34,259 nucleotides of DNA, from contig CALKWH010000174.1 of NCBI GenBank assembly GCA_938004375.1, positions 1-34,259 of the forward strand, given 5' to 3'. The stretch's first letter is position 1. The number at the start of each line of letters is the position of its first letter. Below are positions 1 to 6,574 of this stretch, one piece after another. The translations under genes were made by a program, and so were the position numbers. This stretch comes from an uncultured Pseudomonadota bacterium. Its GTDB lineage: Bacteria > Myxococcota_A > Polyangia > HGW-17. The notes below the pieces were generated by a model, which ran no database searches, was not told where the DNA came from, and was given only the letters and a program-made list of their open reading frames with translations.

Positions 1-49
1 ACGAGATCGGATTCGGTGACTGGAGTTCAGACGTGTGCTCTTCCGATCT
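1..49 (+). other. Illumina sequencing adapter (assembly artefact)
   Basis: Bases 1-7 (ACGAGAT) match the end of the Illumina P7 primer. Bases 8-15 (CGGATTCG) sit where the 8-base i7 index belongs. Bases 16-49, beginning GTGACTGGAGTTCAG and ending CTTCCGATCT, match the TruSeq read-2 adapter. This is untrimmed library sequence joined to genomic DNA. Genomic sequence starts at about base 50. Any reading frame running into this stretch is false there. Confidence 0.97.
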
Positions 50-290
50 GCCGCAGCCCGTGGTCCTTCACCGCCCGGGCCACGGTCTCCCACCCCGGGA
101 ACAGCAGCACCTCGCCGCCGATGAGGGTCAACTCCTCGCACCCGAGCGCGGCCAGCTCGCCCACGAGGCGCACCCAGTCGTCGGTGCCGTACTCCCCGGC
201 CCGCGGTGGCCCCGAGTTCGACGAGCAGTGCACGCACCGCAGGTTGCAGCGGTTGGTGAGCTCACAGACGGCGTATCTGATCGGGTTCAT
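50..290 (-). CDS. Radical SAM enzyme, 3' end cut off by adapter
   Basis: Only the first 80 residues are genomic; the reading frame then runs into adapter. The iron-sulfur motif CxxxCxxC is at C15, C19 and C22, inside the segment CNLRCVHC, and the SAM-binding GGE motif is at residues 58-60. These define a radical SAM enzyme, which cleaves S-adenosylmethionine to start radical chemistry in the cytoplasm. The ATG overlaps the stop of the upstream radical SAM/SPASM gene by four bases (ATGA), so the two are probably translationally coupled. The C-terminal half, where a SPASM or other auxiliary-cluster domain would lie, is missing. Substrate is unknown; from context it probably acts on the same target as its neighbour, the repeat-bearing protein two genes upstream. 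Confidence 0.9.
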
Positions 291-1441
291 GTGGGATCTA
301 GCAGGGCGGCGGTGATCGCCCGGGTCTCCAGGCGGTGGTGGCAATACTCGTTCTCGAAACGGTCGCGGCAGACGGTGAGCAGGATGTCCGGGCAGCCGCC
401 GTGGCAGACGCCGGCGTGGGGGCACGAGGCGCAGGCGCCGCGCAGGTTCTTCGCGTGGCACCAGGCCAGGTTGTCCCGGCAGCGCTCCTCGTCGAGGATG
501 CGCGAGAGGCCGCCGGGGTCGCGGACGTTGCCCACCACGTTCTCGGGGAGCGCCAGCGCCGAGCAGGGGGTCACGTCGCCGTTGGCGCGCACGAACAGGT
601 TCAAAATCCCGCCGGTGCAGCGCTTTTGCCAGGTGCGATGCAGAAGCGAGAGCGGGTGGCGGTTCGAGGGTGTCACCAGGTCGTCCATGGGCACGATCCG
701 ATGCGGGTGGGCGGCGAAGATCGCGGCGACCCGCTCGCCCAGCGCGTGGTACTCCTCGGGGGAGAGCAGGATCCCGCGCGGGGTGCGGCCCTTGCCCGAG
801 ACCATCTGCACCTGCAGGCCGAAGCCCCGGGCGCGGGCGAAGTCCCAGAGCCCTTCGAGCTGGTCCAGGTTGAGCCGGGAGAAGGCGGCGATCAGGCTCA
901 CCTGCAGGCCGGCGGCGGTGAGCGCGTCGAGGCCGGCGAGGGTCTTCGCGTGGCTGCCCGGGCCGCGGACGGCGTCATGCACGGCCGGGTCCACGCCGTC
1001 GAGGCTCACGGTGACGAGCAGGATCCCGGCCTCGCGCCAGGCGCGGGCGATCGCGGGCGTGACGAGCGTGCCGTTGGTCACGAGGCGCACCGGGAAGCCG
1101 GCCTCCCGGCCCGCGGCGATCACGTCCATCAGGTCCGGGCGGCAGCAGACCTCGCCGCCGGTGAGGGAGAGCTCGAGCATGCCGGCCGCGCGGGCGTCGC
1201 GCAGCACGTCCCGGATCTCCGCGAGCGTGAGCTCGTCGGGGCAGGCCCGGGGCGCGTCCACGTAGCAGTGGGGGCAGGCGAGGTTGCAGGCCCAGGTGAT
1301 CTCGAGCTCGAGGATGTAGGGGTGGCGGTAGGTGAACTCGCGGGGCGTCTTGTCAGCCGGGTCACCGGACTTGAAGTACCGGAACGTGTCGCCGTCGCGG
1401 CGCACCCGGATGCCGTCGTGGGCCGAAGGACGCTCGGTCAT
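287..1441 (-). CDS. Radical SAM/SPASM domain protein, probable peptide-modifying enzyme
   Basis: 384 residues. The radical SAM core has C52, C56 and C59 (CNLACPHC) and GGE at 95-97. The C-terminal third is a SPASM domain with auxiliary Fe-S cysteines at about C275, C293, C321, C328, C337, C340, C346, C350, C358 and C367, including the CxxCxxxxxC pattern at 337-346 and C350 in GGC. SPASM enzymes such as PqqE, AlbA and anSMEs mostly modify peptides or proteins. The roughly 45 residues before the core are too short for a PqqD-like recognition domain. The start ATG overlaps the stop of the upstream repeat-bearing gene (TGATG), and the stop overlaps the next radical SAM start (ATGA). This coupling suggests that the upstream protein is the substrate, which is inference. 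Exact chemistry cannot be read from sequence. Confidence 0.93.
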   Translation of the reverse strand: MTERPSAHDGIRVRRDGDTFRYFKSGDPADKTPREFTYRHPYILELEITWACNLACPHCYVDAPRACPDELTLAEIRDVLRDARAAGMLELSLTGGEVCCRPDLMDVIAAGREAGFPVRLVTNGTLVTPAIARAWREAGILLVTVSLDGVDPAVHDAVRGPGSHAKTLAGLDALTAAGLQVSLIAAFSRLNLDQLEGLWDFARARGFGLQVQMVSGKGRTPRGILLSPEEYHALGERVAAIFAAHPHRIVPMDDLVTPSNRHPLSLLHRTWQKRCTGGILNLFVRANGDVTPCSALALPENVVGNVRDPGGLSRILDEERCRDNLAWCHAKNLRGACASCPHAGVCHGGCPDILLTVCRDRFENEYCHHRLETRAITAALLDPT

Positions 1442-2163
1442 CAGAGATCGGTGCTGCGCACGCCGCCGCCGTAGCGGGGCATGGCGCCGTACTTGAGCGC
1501 GGGGGGCCGCATGGGCGTGGGTTTCATCTCCGGGGCCATCTCGCCTTCCTCCTCCTCCGCGTCGGGAGAGGGGGCGGGGGGCCGGACGCCGGCGCTGTAG
1601 CGGTGCTTGGAGTAGACCTCGTCGTCCATGGGGGCCGGGGGCGGGTCGTCGGTCTTCATCTCCGGCTCGGGTTCGACGTCGACGGGGGGCCGGACGCCGG
1701 CGCTGTAGCGGTGCTTGGAGTACACCTCGTCGTCCATGGGCACGACGCCGGTCGGCGTGGCGTCCTTGGTGGCCGGCTCGGTGGTCGTCGGGGTCGTGGG
1801 CACGGGGGCGTCGGGCTTGACGGCCGTGGTGCCCTCCTGCTTGCCGTTGGAGCAGGCGGCGCCCGAGAGGGCGACGGTGGCGGCCACGGCGACGGCGGTG
1901 CCCGAGAAGCGCTGCGCCAAGGTCCACAGGCGCACGAGTCGCGGCGAGGTCTCGGTCTCCATGCGGTCCCGGAAGGCGGCGTACACCCCCGAGAAGGTGC
2001 GGCGGTCCCCGGCCATGAGCGCGCACAGGCCGTGCTGCAGTTGGGCCTCGGCGTTGGCGGGCTCGAGGTCGGCGGCGCGGCCGAACCACTCCCGGGCCTC
2101 GGCGAGGCGGCCGGCGGCCAGCGCGGCGCGGCCCTGTTCGATGCAATGGGTGGCTTCGTTCAT
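1441..2163 (-). CDS. TPR / transmembrane protein with repeated Tyr-Arg peptide units; candidate radical SAM substrate
   Basis: 240 residues with four parts. Residues 1-70 form one to two tetratricopeptide-type helical hairpins. Residues 86-104 are a hydrophobic segment ending in a lipobox-like SGAAC. Residues 105-141 are a Pro/Thr/Lys-rich linker. The tail carries the 19-residue unit PMDDEVYSKHRYSAGVRPP twice, identical at 142-160 and 178-196, and a diverged third unit near 223-236 (LKYGAMPRYGGGVR). All share Y-x(3-4)-RY-x-x-GVR, separated by acidic and proline-rich spacers. The start is supported by AGGAGG (2169-2174 on the complement) five bases upstream. Arg-rich residues before the hydrophobic segment suggest the N-terminus stays inside and the repeats lie outside. 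It overlaps the downstream radical SAM/SPASM gene, so it is probably its substrate, resembling a multi-core RiPP precursor with a TPR leader. Alternatively the repeats are simply binding motifs. Confidence 0.85.
   Translation of the reverse strand: MNEATHCIEQGRAALAAGRLAEAREWFGRAADLEPANAEAQLQHGLCALMAGDRRTFSGVYAAFRDRMETETSPRLVRLWTLAQRFSGTAVAVAATVALSGAACSNGKQEGTTAVKPDAPVPTTPTTTEPATKDATPTGVVPMDDEVYSKHRYSAGVRPPVDVEPEPEMKTDDPPPAPMDDEVYSKHRYSAGVRPPAPSPDAEEEEGEMAPEMKPTPMRPPALKYGAMPRYGGGVRSTDL
1576..1632 (-). repeat. 57-bp direct repeat, copy encoding the second peptide unit
   Basis: Copy of the 57-base unit at 1684-1740, exactly 108 bases away. It differs at one position, GTC versus GTG for valine, so both copies encode the same 19 residues. 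It lies within the candidate precursor gene. Confidence 0.95.
1684..1740 (-). repeat. 57-bp direct repeat, copy encoding the first peptide unit
   Basis: Partner of 1576-1632. The near-identity at DNA level points to a recent in-frame duplication. The third unit nearer the C-terminus is diverged and recognisable only at protein level. Confidence 0.95.
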
Positions 2164-2182
2164 GGGAACCTCCTCGCGATGG

Positions 2183-2695
2183 TCACAACTTGTCCATCAC
2201 GCGCTCGCAAAGGTCGGTGACGCGCGGATCCTGATACTTCATGGGCAGCGTCTGGCAGCGGATGCGCAGCACCCGGGGCATGTACGGCTTGCGACCGTCG
2301 GCCAGGGACTCGAGGATGCGCGTGAGCAGCCGCAGCACGGTGGGCAGGTGGCTGATCTCCAGGGCGCGCTCGCAGAACTCCATGTCCGAGGGGACCTTCT
2401 CGTGTTCGTCGAGGATGCGGCGGGCCTCCTTGAGGAACTCGGAGGGCTCCTCGAGGCGCAGGCACTTCTTCACCTGGGCGGCGACGCTGCCGTCCGACGG
2501 GCTCTCGATCTTCTTCTCGCCCTCGGCCTTGCGGATCATGTCGCCCAGCTTGGACGAGTTGAACAACTTCTCGACGTCGGACTTGCTCACGCGCATGCCG
2601 CTGCCGCGCGGGGCGGGCTTCTCGTCCTTCTTCCCGCGGCCCGAGGAGCGGTCGCGCTTGGCGTCGATCTCCTTCCAGGTGGGTTTGTCGGCCAT
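2183..2695 (-). CDS. Hypothetical protein, helical, in the radical SAM operon
   Basis: 170 residues; no family recognised. The first 35 residues are charged and probably disordered (Lys, Asp, Arg, Gly). The rest looks alpha-helical, with a Lys/Glu-rich helix around 50-65 and helical hairpins from about 70 to 170, somewhat like a tetratricopeptide or HEAT-type solenoid. There is no signal peptide or membrane segment, so it is probably cytoplasmic. It starts two bases after the TerB-like gene's stop and ends 19 bases before the repeat-bearing gene, so it belongs to the same transcript. A scaffold or adaptor role is possible but unsupported by any motif. Confidence 0.8.
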   Translation of the reverse strand: MADKPTWKEIDAKRDRSSGRGKKDEKPAPRGSGMRVSKSDVEKLFNSSKLGDMIRKAEGEKKIESPSDGSVAAQVKKCLRLEEPSEFLKEARRILDEHEKVPSDMEFCERALEISHLPTVLRLLTRILESLADGRKPYMPRVLRIRCQTLPMKYQDPRVTDLCERVMDKL

Positions 2696-2697
2696 CG

Positions 2698-3261
2698 TCA
2701 GCCCTCGGCGCTCTGCGGCGCCCCGTGCAGCACGAGCACCGCCTGGTAGACCTCCTGGTTCAGCGCCACGGCGACGTCCTCGGGGACCTCGAAGCGGCGC
2801 GCCATCTCCCGGGCGAACTCGGGGTGCAGGAAGTTCTGGTTGAGCACGAAGTGGAAGACCGCGCGGCGGTACAGGTACTGCCGCACGCCGGCGCGCAGCT
2901 CGTCCACGCGGGCGGCGGGCAGCACGCCCGAGGTGAGCTTCTCGAGCAGGGTCTTCTCGTCGTCCGAGAACTCCTCGTCGGCGTACGCGGTCATGAACAG
3001 GAAGGCCGTGAAGCAGTCGCGGGCGGCGTCGGTGGAGAGCGCCTGCAGGTCGCCGTCCGACAGGGGGCGGTACTCGGCCAGGAGCGCGGAGAAGTTCTCG
3101 CCGGGGAAGAACTCGCCGACGACCTGCTGCAGGTACTCCCGCTCCCGGGGGTCCATCTCGCCGTCGGCCTGGGCGACCTGCACGAGCCCGCGGAAGATGG
3201 TCGTCTTGTCGGCGGGGGTCAGCGTGGTGTCACGCAGGATGGGTTCCAGTTCCAAAGCCAT
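2698..3261 (-). CDS. TerB-like domain protein
   Basis: 187 residues, all helical in appearance. Two acidic segments, QADGEMDPREREYL near 31-44 and YADEEFSDDEKTLL near 92-105, match the metal-binding-type loops of the TerB / tellurite-resistance fold. TerB-like domains are small cytoplasmic helical modules often found with membrane or stress systems; their biochemical role is poorly defined. The ribosome binding site AGAGGTG lies in the end of the upstream PilZ gene, three bases separate the two genes, and two bases separate this gene from the next, so all are cotranscribed. Family assignment is by fold-level pattern, and the specific subfamily is uncertain. Confidence 0.72.
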   Translation of the reverse strand: MALELEPILRDTTLTPADKTTIFRGLVQVAQADGEMDPREREYLQQVVGEFFPGENFSALLAEYRPLSDGDLQALSTDAARDCFTAFLFMTAYADEEFSDDEKTLLEKLTSGVLPAARVDELRAGVRQYLYRRAVFHFVLNQNFLHPEFAREMARRFEVPEDVAVALNQEVYQAVLVLHGAPQSAEG

Positions 3262-3264
3262 GAT

Positions 3265-3594
3265 TCACCTCTTTTCCTCGATTTTCTTCAGGTACTCCTG
3301 GAGGAGCTTCAACTCCTTCATGCCCACGGAGTTGAACTTGATCCCCATCTCGTTCTCGGGAGCGGGCTTGAACCAGGCGACCTCGCCCTTGAGCTCGATG
3401 GCGGCGTCCAGGTCCGGGAAGGTGATCACCAGGTCCACCTGCGCGCCCACCGGCTCGGGCTCGGAGGTGGCCAGACGCAGGCCGCCCAGACTCAGATCGT
3501 AGATGCGGTGGTTGAGCAGGAACTCGCGGCCCGTGTAGTCGACGAAGGCTTCCAACTCGAATCGTTTGTGACGGCGCTTGTCCTTGGAGGTCAT
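3265..3594 (-). CDS. PilZ domain protein (c-di-GMP receptor)
   Basis: 109 residues from the ATG at 3594. The frame is open further upstream to 3681, but the PilZ domain begins right after this ATG. The c-di-GMP motifs are present: RxxxR as R7 to R11 (RRHKR) and DxSxxG as D33, S35 and G38 (DLSLGG). The rest is the beta-barrel typical of single-domain PilZ proteins, followed by a Lys/Glu-rich C-terminal helix. It should bind cyclic di-GMP and regulate a partner. It is the first gene of the tight minus-strand run ending in the radical SAM genes, so second-messenger input to that system is possible, though this may only reflect shared transcription. Confidence 0.9.
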   Translation of the reverse strand: MTSKDKRRHKRFELEAFVDYTGREFLLNHRIYDLSLGGLRLATSEPEPVGAQVDLVITFPDLDAAIELKGEVAWFKPAPENEMGIKFNSVGMKELKLLQEYLKKIEEKR

Positions 3595-3726
3595 CAGGTG
3601 GCGGCCCTTTCCCGAAGGTTCGGTGACTGCACGGGGTGCAAAACCGTCCACCAGCGTAAAAGAGCGGTGCGGTCCCGTCAAGTTGAAAAATGCGCGCGCG
3701 TGGGAGCGTGAAGGGGCGTTCGTCGA

Positions 3727-4491
3727 TTATTTGCCGGCGGCGGGCTTGTCCTCGCCGGCCTGGAGCACCTGGACCCCCTTGGGCGGCGTGAAGACGAACT
3801 TCTTGTCGTCGATGGGCTTGTTCATGGTGATCTCGGAGAAGGTGATCTGGTTCTTGTTGCCCTCGTGGTCGTAGACCAGGCTGGACACGACGGCGCCCGC
3901 GGCGTCCACCACGAACATGACGATCTTGAAGTGCGGCGAGCGCTTCTTGGGCAGCAGTTTCAGGGCCTTCTGACCGGGGCCGGCGAACTTGGAGTTGGGC
4001 ACGATCTTGACGTGGAACTCGTCGGTGAGCTTGCCCTGGCCCCACAGGAACTTCACCGGCGTGGGCAGCGCGGAGTCCTTCACGTCGCGCCACAGCGCCT
4101 GCTTGCTGCTGGGCTCGTACATCCAGGCCTTCTTGCCGTCGATGAGGAACATCTTCTTGTCCGGCGCCAGGTAGTCCCACAGCATGAAGCCCGGCTTCTT
4201 GATGTAGATCACGCCGCTCTCGGCGGGCTGGTCCCCGTGGAACTTTTTGGAGAAGACCTGCTTGAACTTCGCCTGAAACGTGTTGATTTTGTTGTAATAA
4301 TTCTGAGTCACCGCGATGGCGGCCAGGGCGTCGGGGAGGTTGTAGGTCTTCAGATCCTCCTCGGGCTCGGCGGGCTTGGCCGGCGTGGGCGCCGGGGGCG
4401 TCGTCGGCTTGGCGGCCGGCGGGGTGACCGGCTTGGGCGGAACCTGCGCCAGGGGGGCGAACAACAGGACGAGCGAGATCAGGGTGTGCAT
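3727..4491 (-). CDS. lolA: LolA family outer-membrane lipoprotein carrier protein
   Basis: 254 residues. Residues 1-17 are a signal peptide. A Pro/Ala/Thr-rich linker follows to about residue 45, longer than in typical LolA. The LolA domain then shows the expected order: FQAKFKQ, IYIKKPGFMLWDY, a DGKKAWMYEP segment and a late IDDKKFVFTPPKG strand. LolA carries lipoproteins through the periplasm from LolCDE to the outer membrane. This fits a window encoding ten predicted lipoproteins. It lies 132 bases upstream of the PilZ gene in the same direction and may or may not share its transcript. The last residues (AGEDKPAAGK) form a short charged tail. Confidence 0.9.
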   Translation of the reverse strand: MHTLISLVLLFAPLAQVPPKPVTPPAAKPTTPPAPTPAKPAEPEEDLKTYNLPDALAAIAVTQNYYNKINTFQAKFKQVFSKKFHGDQPAESGVIYIKKPGFMLWDYLAPDKKMFLIDGKKAWMYEPSSKQALWRDVKDSALPTPVKFLWGQGKLTDEFHVKIVPNSKFAGPGQKALKLLPKKRSPHFKIVMFVVDAAGAVVSSLVYDHEGNKNQITFSEITMNKPIDDKKFVFTPPKGVQVLQAGEDKPAAGK

Positions 4492-4738
4492 GAAAGTCTC
4501 CTGCCTTGGGACCGGGCGCGGCGCGCTCCGGCACGGTCCATACGCCGGCCGGGGCCCCGGTATTCACCGCGCGCCGCGAACCTAGCACGGGGGCGACCCC
4601 GGCGGCAACGGACAACGACACCCCGCCGCGGGAAATTTCCCAGGTCCGCGGAGGCTTGCATTTTTCCCCGTGCATCCCCTGAGAAATGATGTATCTTGAC
4701 GAGCATTTCGGGGCGACGCGGTCGCCCGGGAGGTCACG

Positions 4739-5410
4739 ATGACGCGACATTTCCTGTGGTGCCTGTGCCTGGTGGGCGCGGTGGTCGCCTGTGACGCGAG
4801 TCCGGCTGAAGAAAATAATGATAATTTGAACAATGTAAATAATGTAAATAATATTAATAATCTCAATAATATTAACAATTTAAATAATACAAATAATTTG
4901 AATAATATAAATAATATTAACAACACCAACAACACGACCCGCATCCCTCCGAACCAGAACAAGACCGAAGCCCAGGCGCTGGCGCAACTGTTCCCCGGTG
5001 CCACCTCCGAGGTCGCCACCAGCGCCAGCGGGAACTATTATGTGCTGCGCGACGGCGCCCAGACGGTGGTGGGCTACGGCCTGACCGCCACCCATTACGG
5101 CTTCAACGCCCAGATCACCACCCTGCTCGGGGTCTCGGCCGACGGCGTCACCGTGGGCCTCGAGACCATCAACCAGCGCGAGAGCTGGTGGTCGTTCGTC
5201 CCCGAGAGCTGGTTCACGGAGTTCACCGGGGTCGACACCGCCGCGATCACGCTGCTGCCCGGCTACGACGAGAACTGCTATCGCTGCACCGCCCTGTACG
5301 ACGCCCTCGGCGTGGACGCCGTCTCGGGCGCCACCTACACCTCCGACGCCCTGATCAAGGACGCCATGGACGGTTATCTGCACTGGTCCGAGGTGGTCCC
5401 GGCCGAGTAG
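4739..5410 (+). CDS. FMN-binding domain lipoprotein with Asn-rich linker
   Basis: 223 residues. Residues 1-18 are a lipoprotein signal (VVAC18). Residues 31-66 are twelve tandem NNx units forming a flexible tether. The C-terminal domain (about 72-220) ends in DAVSGATYTSDAL; S196-G-A-T199 matches the flavinylation motif of RnfG/NqrC-type FMN_bind domains, in which the threonine carries covalent FMN. The protein is therefore predicted to be a lipid-anchored extracytoplasmic flavoprotein in electron transfer. Covalent attachment needs an ApbE flavin transferase, and none is in this window. A CYRC pair lies shortly before the motif. GGGAGG at 4728-4733 supports the start. It stands alone, divergent from lolA and followed by the redox operon promoter. 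Confidence 0.88.
   Translation: MTRHFLWCLCLVGAVVACDASPAEENNDNLNNVNNVNNINNLNNINNLNNTNNLNNINNINNTNNTTRIPPNQNKTEAQALAQLFPGATSEVATSASGNYYVLRDGAQTVVGYGLTATHYGFNAQITTLLGVSADGVTVGLETINQRESWWSFVPESWFTEFTGVDTAAITLLPGYDENCYRCTALYDALGVDAVSGATYTSDALIKDAMDGYLHWSEVVPAE
4829..4936 (+). repeat. AT-rich NNx trinucleotide-unit repeat
   Basis: Twelve successive NN(V/I/L/T) units encoded mainly by AAT-AAT or AAC-AAT plus an AT-rich codon. This is a marked low-GC island in a GC-rich gene. It encodes the tether behind the lipobox. A shorter GC-richer version (NNVNNTNNTNNQ) occurs in the lipoprotein at 29088-31073. Confidence 0.9.
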
Positions 5411-5459
5411 GCCCCCCTTTGACCCCAAAGTAATTCTGCGAAAAATTTTCATCCGGGAG

Positions 5460-5487
5460 TTGACATCGGTCGGGTGGAACTTATACC
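5460..5487 (+). promoter_or_regulatory. Sigma-70 type promoter of the redox operon
   Basis: TTGACA at 5460-5465 is a perfect -35 box. TATACC at 5482-5487 is a four-of-six -10 box, with a 16-base spacer. It lies just upstream of the operator palindrome and the ArsR gene. Confidence 0.7.
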
Positions 5488-5495
5488 TTCTGCGA

Positions 5496-5517
5496 CATAT
5501 ATCGATTTCGGTATATG
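5496..5517 (+). promoter_or_regulatory. Inverted-repeat operator, probably for the ArsR-family regulator
   Basis: Half-sites CATATAtCGA and TCGgTATATG form a 22-base palindrome whose only mismatched pairs are inside. It begins nine bases downstream of the -10 box, so a bound repressor would cover the transcription start. AT-rich ATAnnn..nnnTAT palindromes here are typical ArsR/SmtB operators. Autoregulation by the next gene is inferred. Confidence 0.75.
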
Positions 5518-5537
5518 AAAACCCGGGAGGCCCCGTC

Positions 5538-5900
5538 ATGCAGCCCAGCTTCGAACCCGAAACCGCCGCCGCCGTCGCCGCCGTGCTCTCCAATCCCGTC
5601 CGGCTCCGGCTGGTGGAACGGCTCCTCGCCGGCCCGTGCATCGTCGGCGACCTGGTGGAGGCCACCGGGCTCGGCCAGGCGGTGGTGTCCAAGCAACTGG
5701 GGTTGCTGAGGGCCGCCGGGCTCCTCGCCTGCGCCCCCCAGGGCCGTTGTCGGGAGTATCGCCTGGCCAGCCCCGGGGACGCGGCCGCGCTCGTGGCGGC
5801 GCTGGGCGGCTTGGCCAAGGCCTGCGCGGCCAACCTGCGTGACTGTCCGAAACAGGCCGTCCGGTCGCCCCGGACGGATGAGAAACGCATCCGGCAATAA
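5538..5900 (+). CDS. ArsR/SmtB-family transcriptional regulator
   Basis: 120 residues from the ATG at 5538, preceded by CGGGAGG at 5524-5530. The frame extends upstream to 5460, but that would run through the operator. Winged helix-turn-helix: SNPVRLRLVERLL, then VGDLVEATGLGQAVVSKQLGLL as helix-turn-helix, then the wing GRCREYRL. Cysteines are at 34, 65, 71, 96 and 103. There is no classical ELCVCDL arsenic site. Because the operon encodes thiol-redox proteins, the signal may be a persulfide, thiol oxidation or a thiophilic metal rather than arsenic; C34 and C103 are spaced about as in persulfide sensors of the SqrR/BigR type, but this is speculative. It likely represses its own operon through the palindrome at 5496-5517. 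Confidence 0.88.
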   Translation: MQPSFEPETAAAVAAVLSNPVRLRLVERLLAGPCIVGDLVEATGLGQAVVSKQLGLLRAAGLLACAPQGRCREYRLASPGDAAALVAALGGLAKACAANLRDCPKQAVRSPRTDEKRIRQ

Positions 5901-5912
5901 GGAGGTATCGTC

Positions 5913-6554
5913 ATGATCCAGATCATCAAGAATTATTCCCAACTCGTCACCGAATCCGACCACCTGAAGGGGCCGCTGGTCATCGGCTTCTTCGGGGATT
6001 TTTCCCAGGGCGCCAAGGAGACGCTCCCCGCGTTCAAGGCGTTCTGCGAAAAGCACCCGCGGTGGCCGGCCTATCTTGTGGACGTGGGGCGCGTCCGGGA
6101 CGTGCATGGGCGCTTCCAGGTGGCCCAGGTGCCGGCCGTCATCCTCGTGGAGAACGGCGTCGTGAAGAAGCGCCTGGTGGGCTCGGCCACGGCCGCCGCC
6201 TATGAGGCCGCCTTCGTGGGTGGCGAGGCTCCAGGCGCGGGGTCCTCCGGCGTCGGCGCGGCCCCGTCGGCCGCCTCGGAGAAGGCCGCGCGGCCCGCCC
6301 GTTCGGTCACCGTGTTCACCACCCAGAGCTGCCCGTGGTGCGTGCGGGTGAAGAACTACCTGCGGCAGCACAACGTGAGCTTCAAGGAGGTCGACGTGGG
6401 CCGCGACCCGCAGGCCGCCCGCGAGCTGGTGCGGCGCACCGGGCAGACCGGCGTGCCCCAACTGGACATCAACGGATCCTACGTGGTGGGGTTCGACCAG
6501 GCGAAGATCGACCGGCTGCTGGGCCTTGCGGGCCCTGCCTCGGCGATGAACTGA
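5913..6554 (+). CDS. Thioredoxin-like / glutaredoxin fusion protein
   Basis: 213 residues. Domain 1 (1-103) has a thioredoxin fold: FFGDF strand, cis-proline in QVPAVI (P74) and ENGVVKKRLVG. The active-site CxxC is replaced by SQGA (31-34), so it cannot do dithiol exchange. An Ala/Gly/Ser linker (104-128) leads to domain 2 (about 131-205), a glutaredoxin with CPWC at 140-143 and cis-proline in TGVPQL. Domain 2 should be an active thiol-disulfide oxidoreductase in the cytoplasm. Domain 1 may bind a partner such as the neighbouring reductase or thioredoxin. AAGGAGGT lies just before the ATG, and the gene follows arsR by 12 bases. Confidence 0.9.
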   Translation: MIQIIKNYSQLVTESDHLKGPLVIGFFGDFSQGAKETLPAFKAFCEKHPRWPAYLVDVGRVRDVHGRFQVAQVPAVILVENGVVKKRLVGSATAAAYEAAFVGGEAPGAGSSGVGAAPSAASEKAARPARSVTVFTTQSCPWCVRVKNYLRQHNVSFKEVDVGRDPQAARELVRRTGQTGVPQLDINGSYVVGFDQAKIDRLLGLAGPASAMN

Positions 6555-6574
6555 AGGAAAAGAAGGAGAGGGAC

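Noticed and set aside
1441..2163. Reading the TPR gene as an ordinary lipoprotein starting at M68
   Set aside because: A strong AGGAGG sits before the first ATG and residues 1-60 have TPR character; still, the internal SGAAC leaves cleavage possible.
3595..3681. N-terminal extension of the PilZ protein to an ATG at 3681
   Set aside because: The extra 29 residues show no domain, and the PilZ RxxxR motif lies right after the ATG at 3594.
4697..4702. TTGACG as -35 box for the FMN-binding lipoprotein
   Set aside because: Nothing resembling a -10 box lies 16-18 bases downstream, where the sequence is GC-rich and runs into the ribosome binding site.
5460..5537. Upstream extension of the ArsR gene to an ATG at 5460
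   Set aside because: It would cover the -35/-10 boxes and the operator; the ATG at 5538 has its own ribosome binding site and starts the regulator fold.
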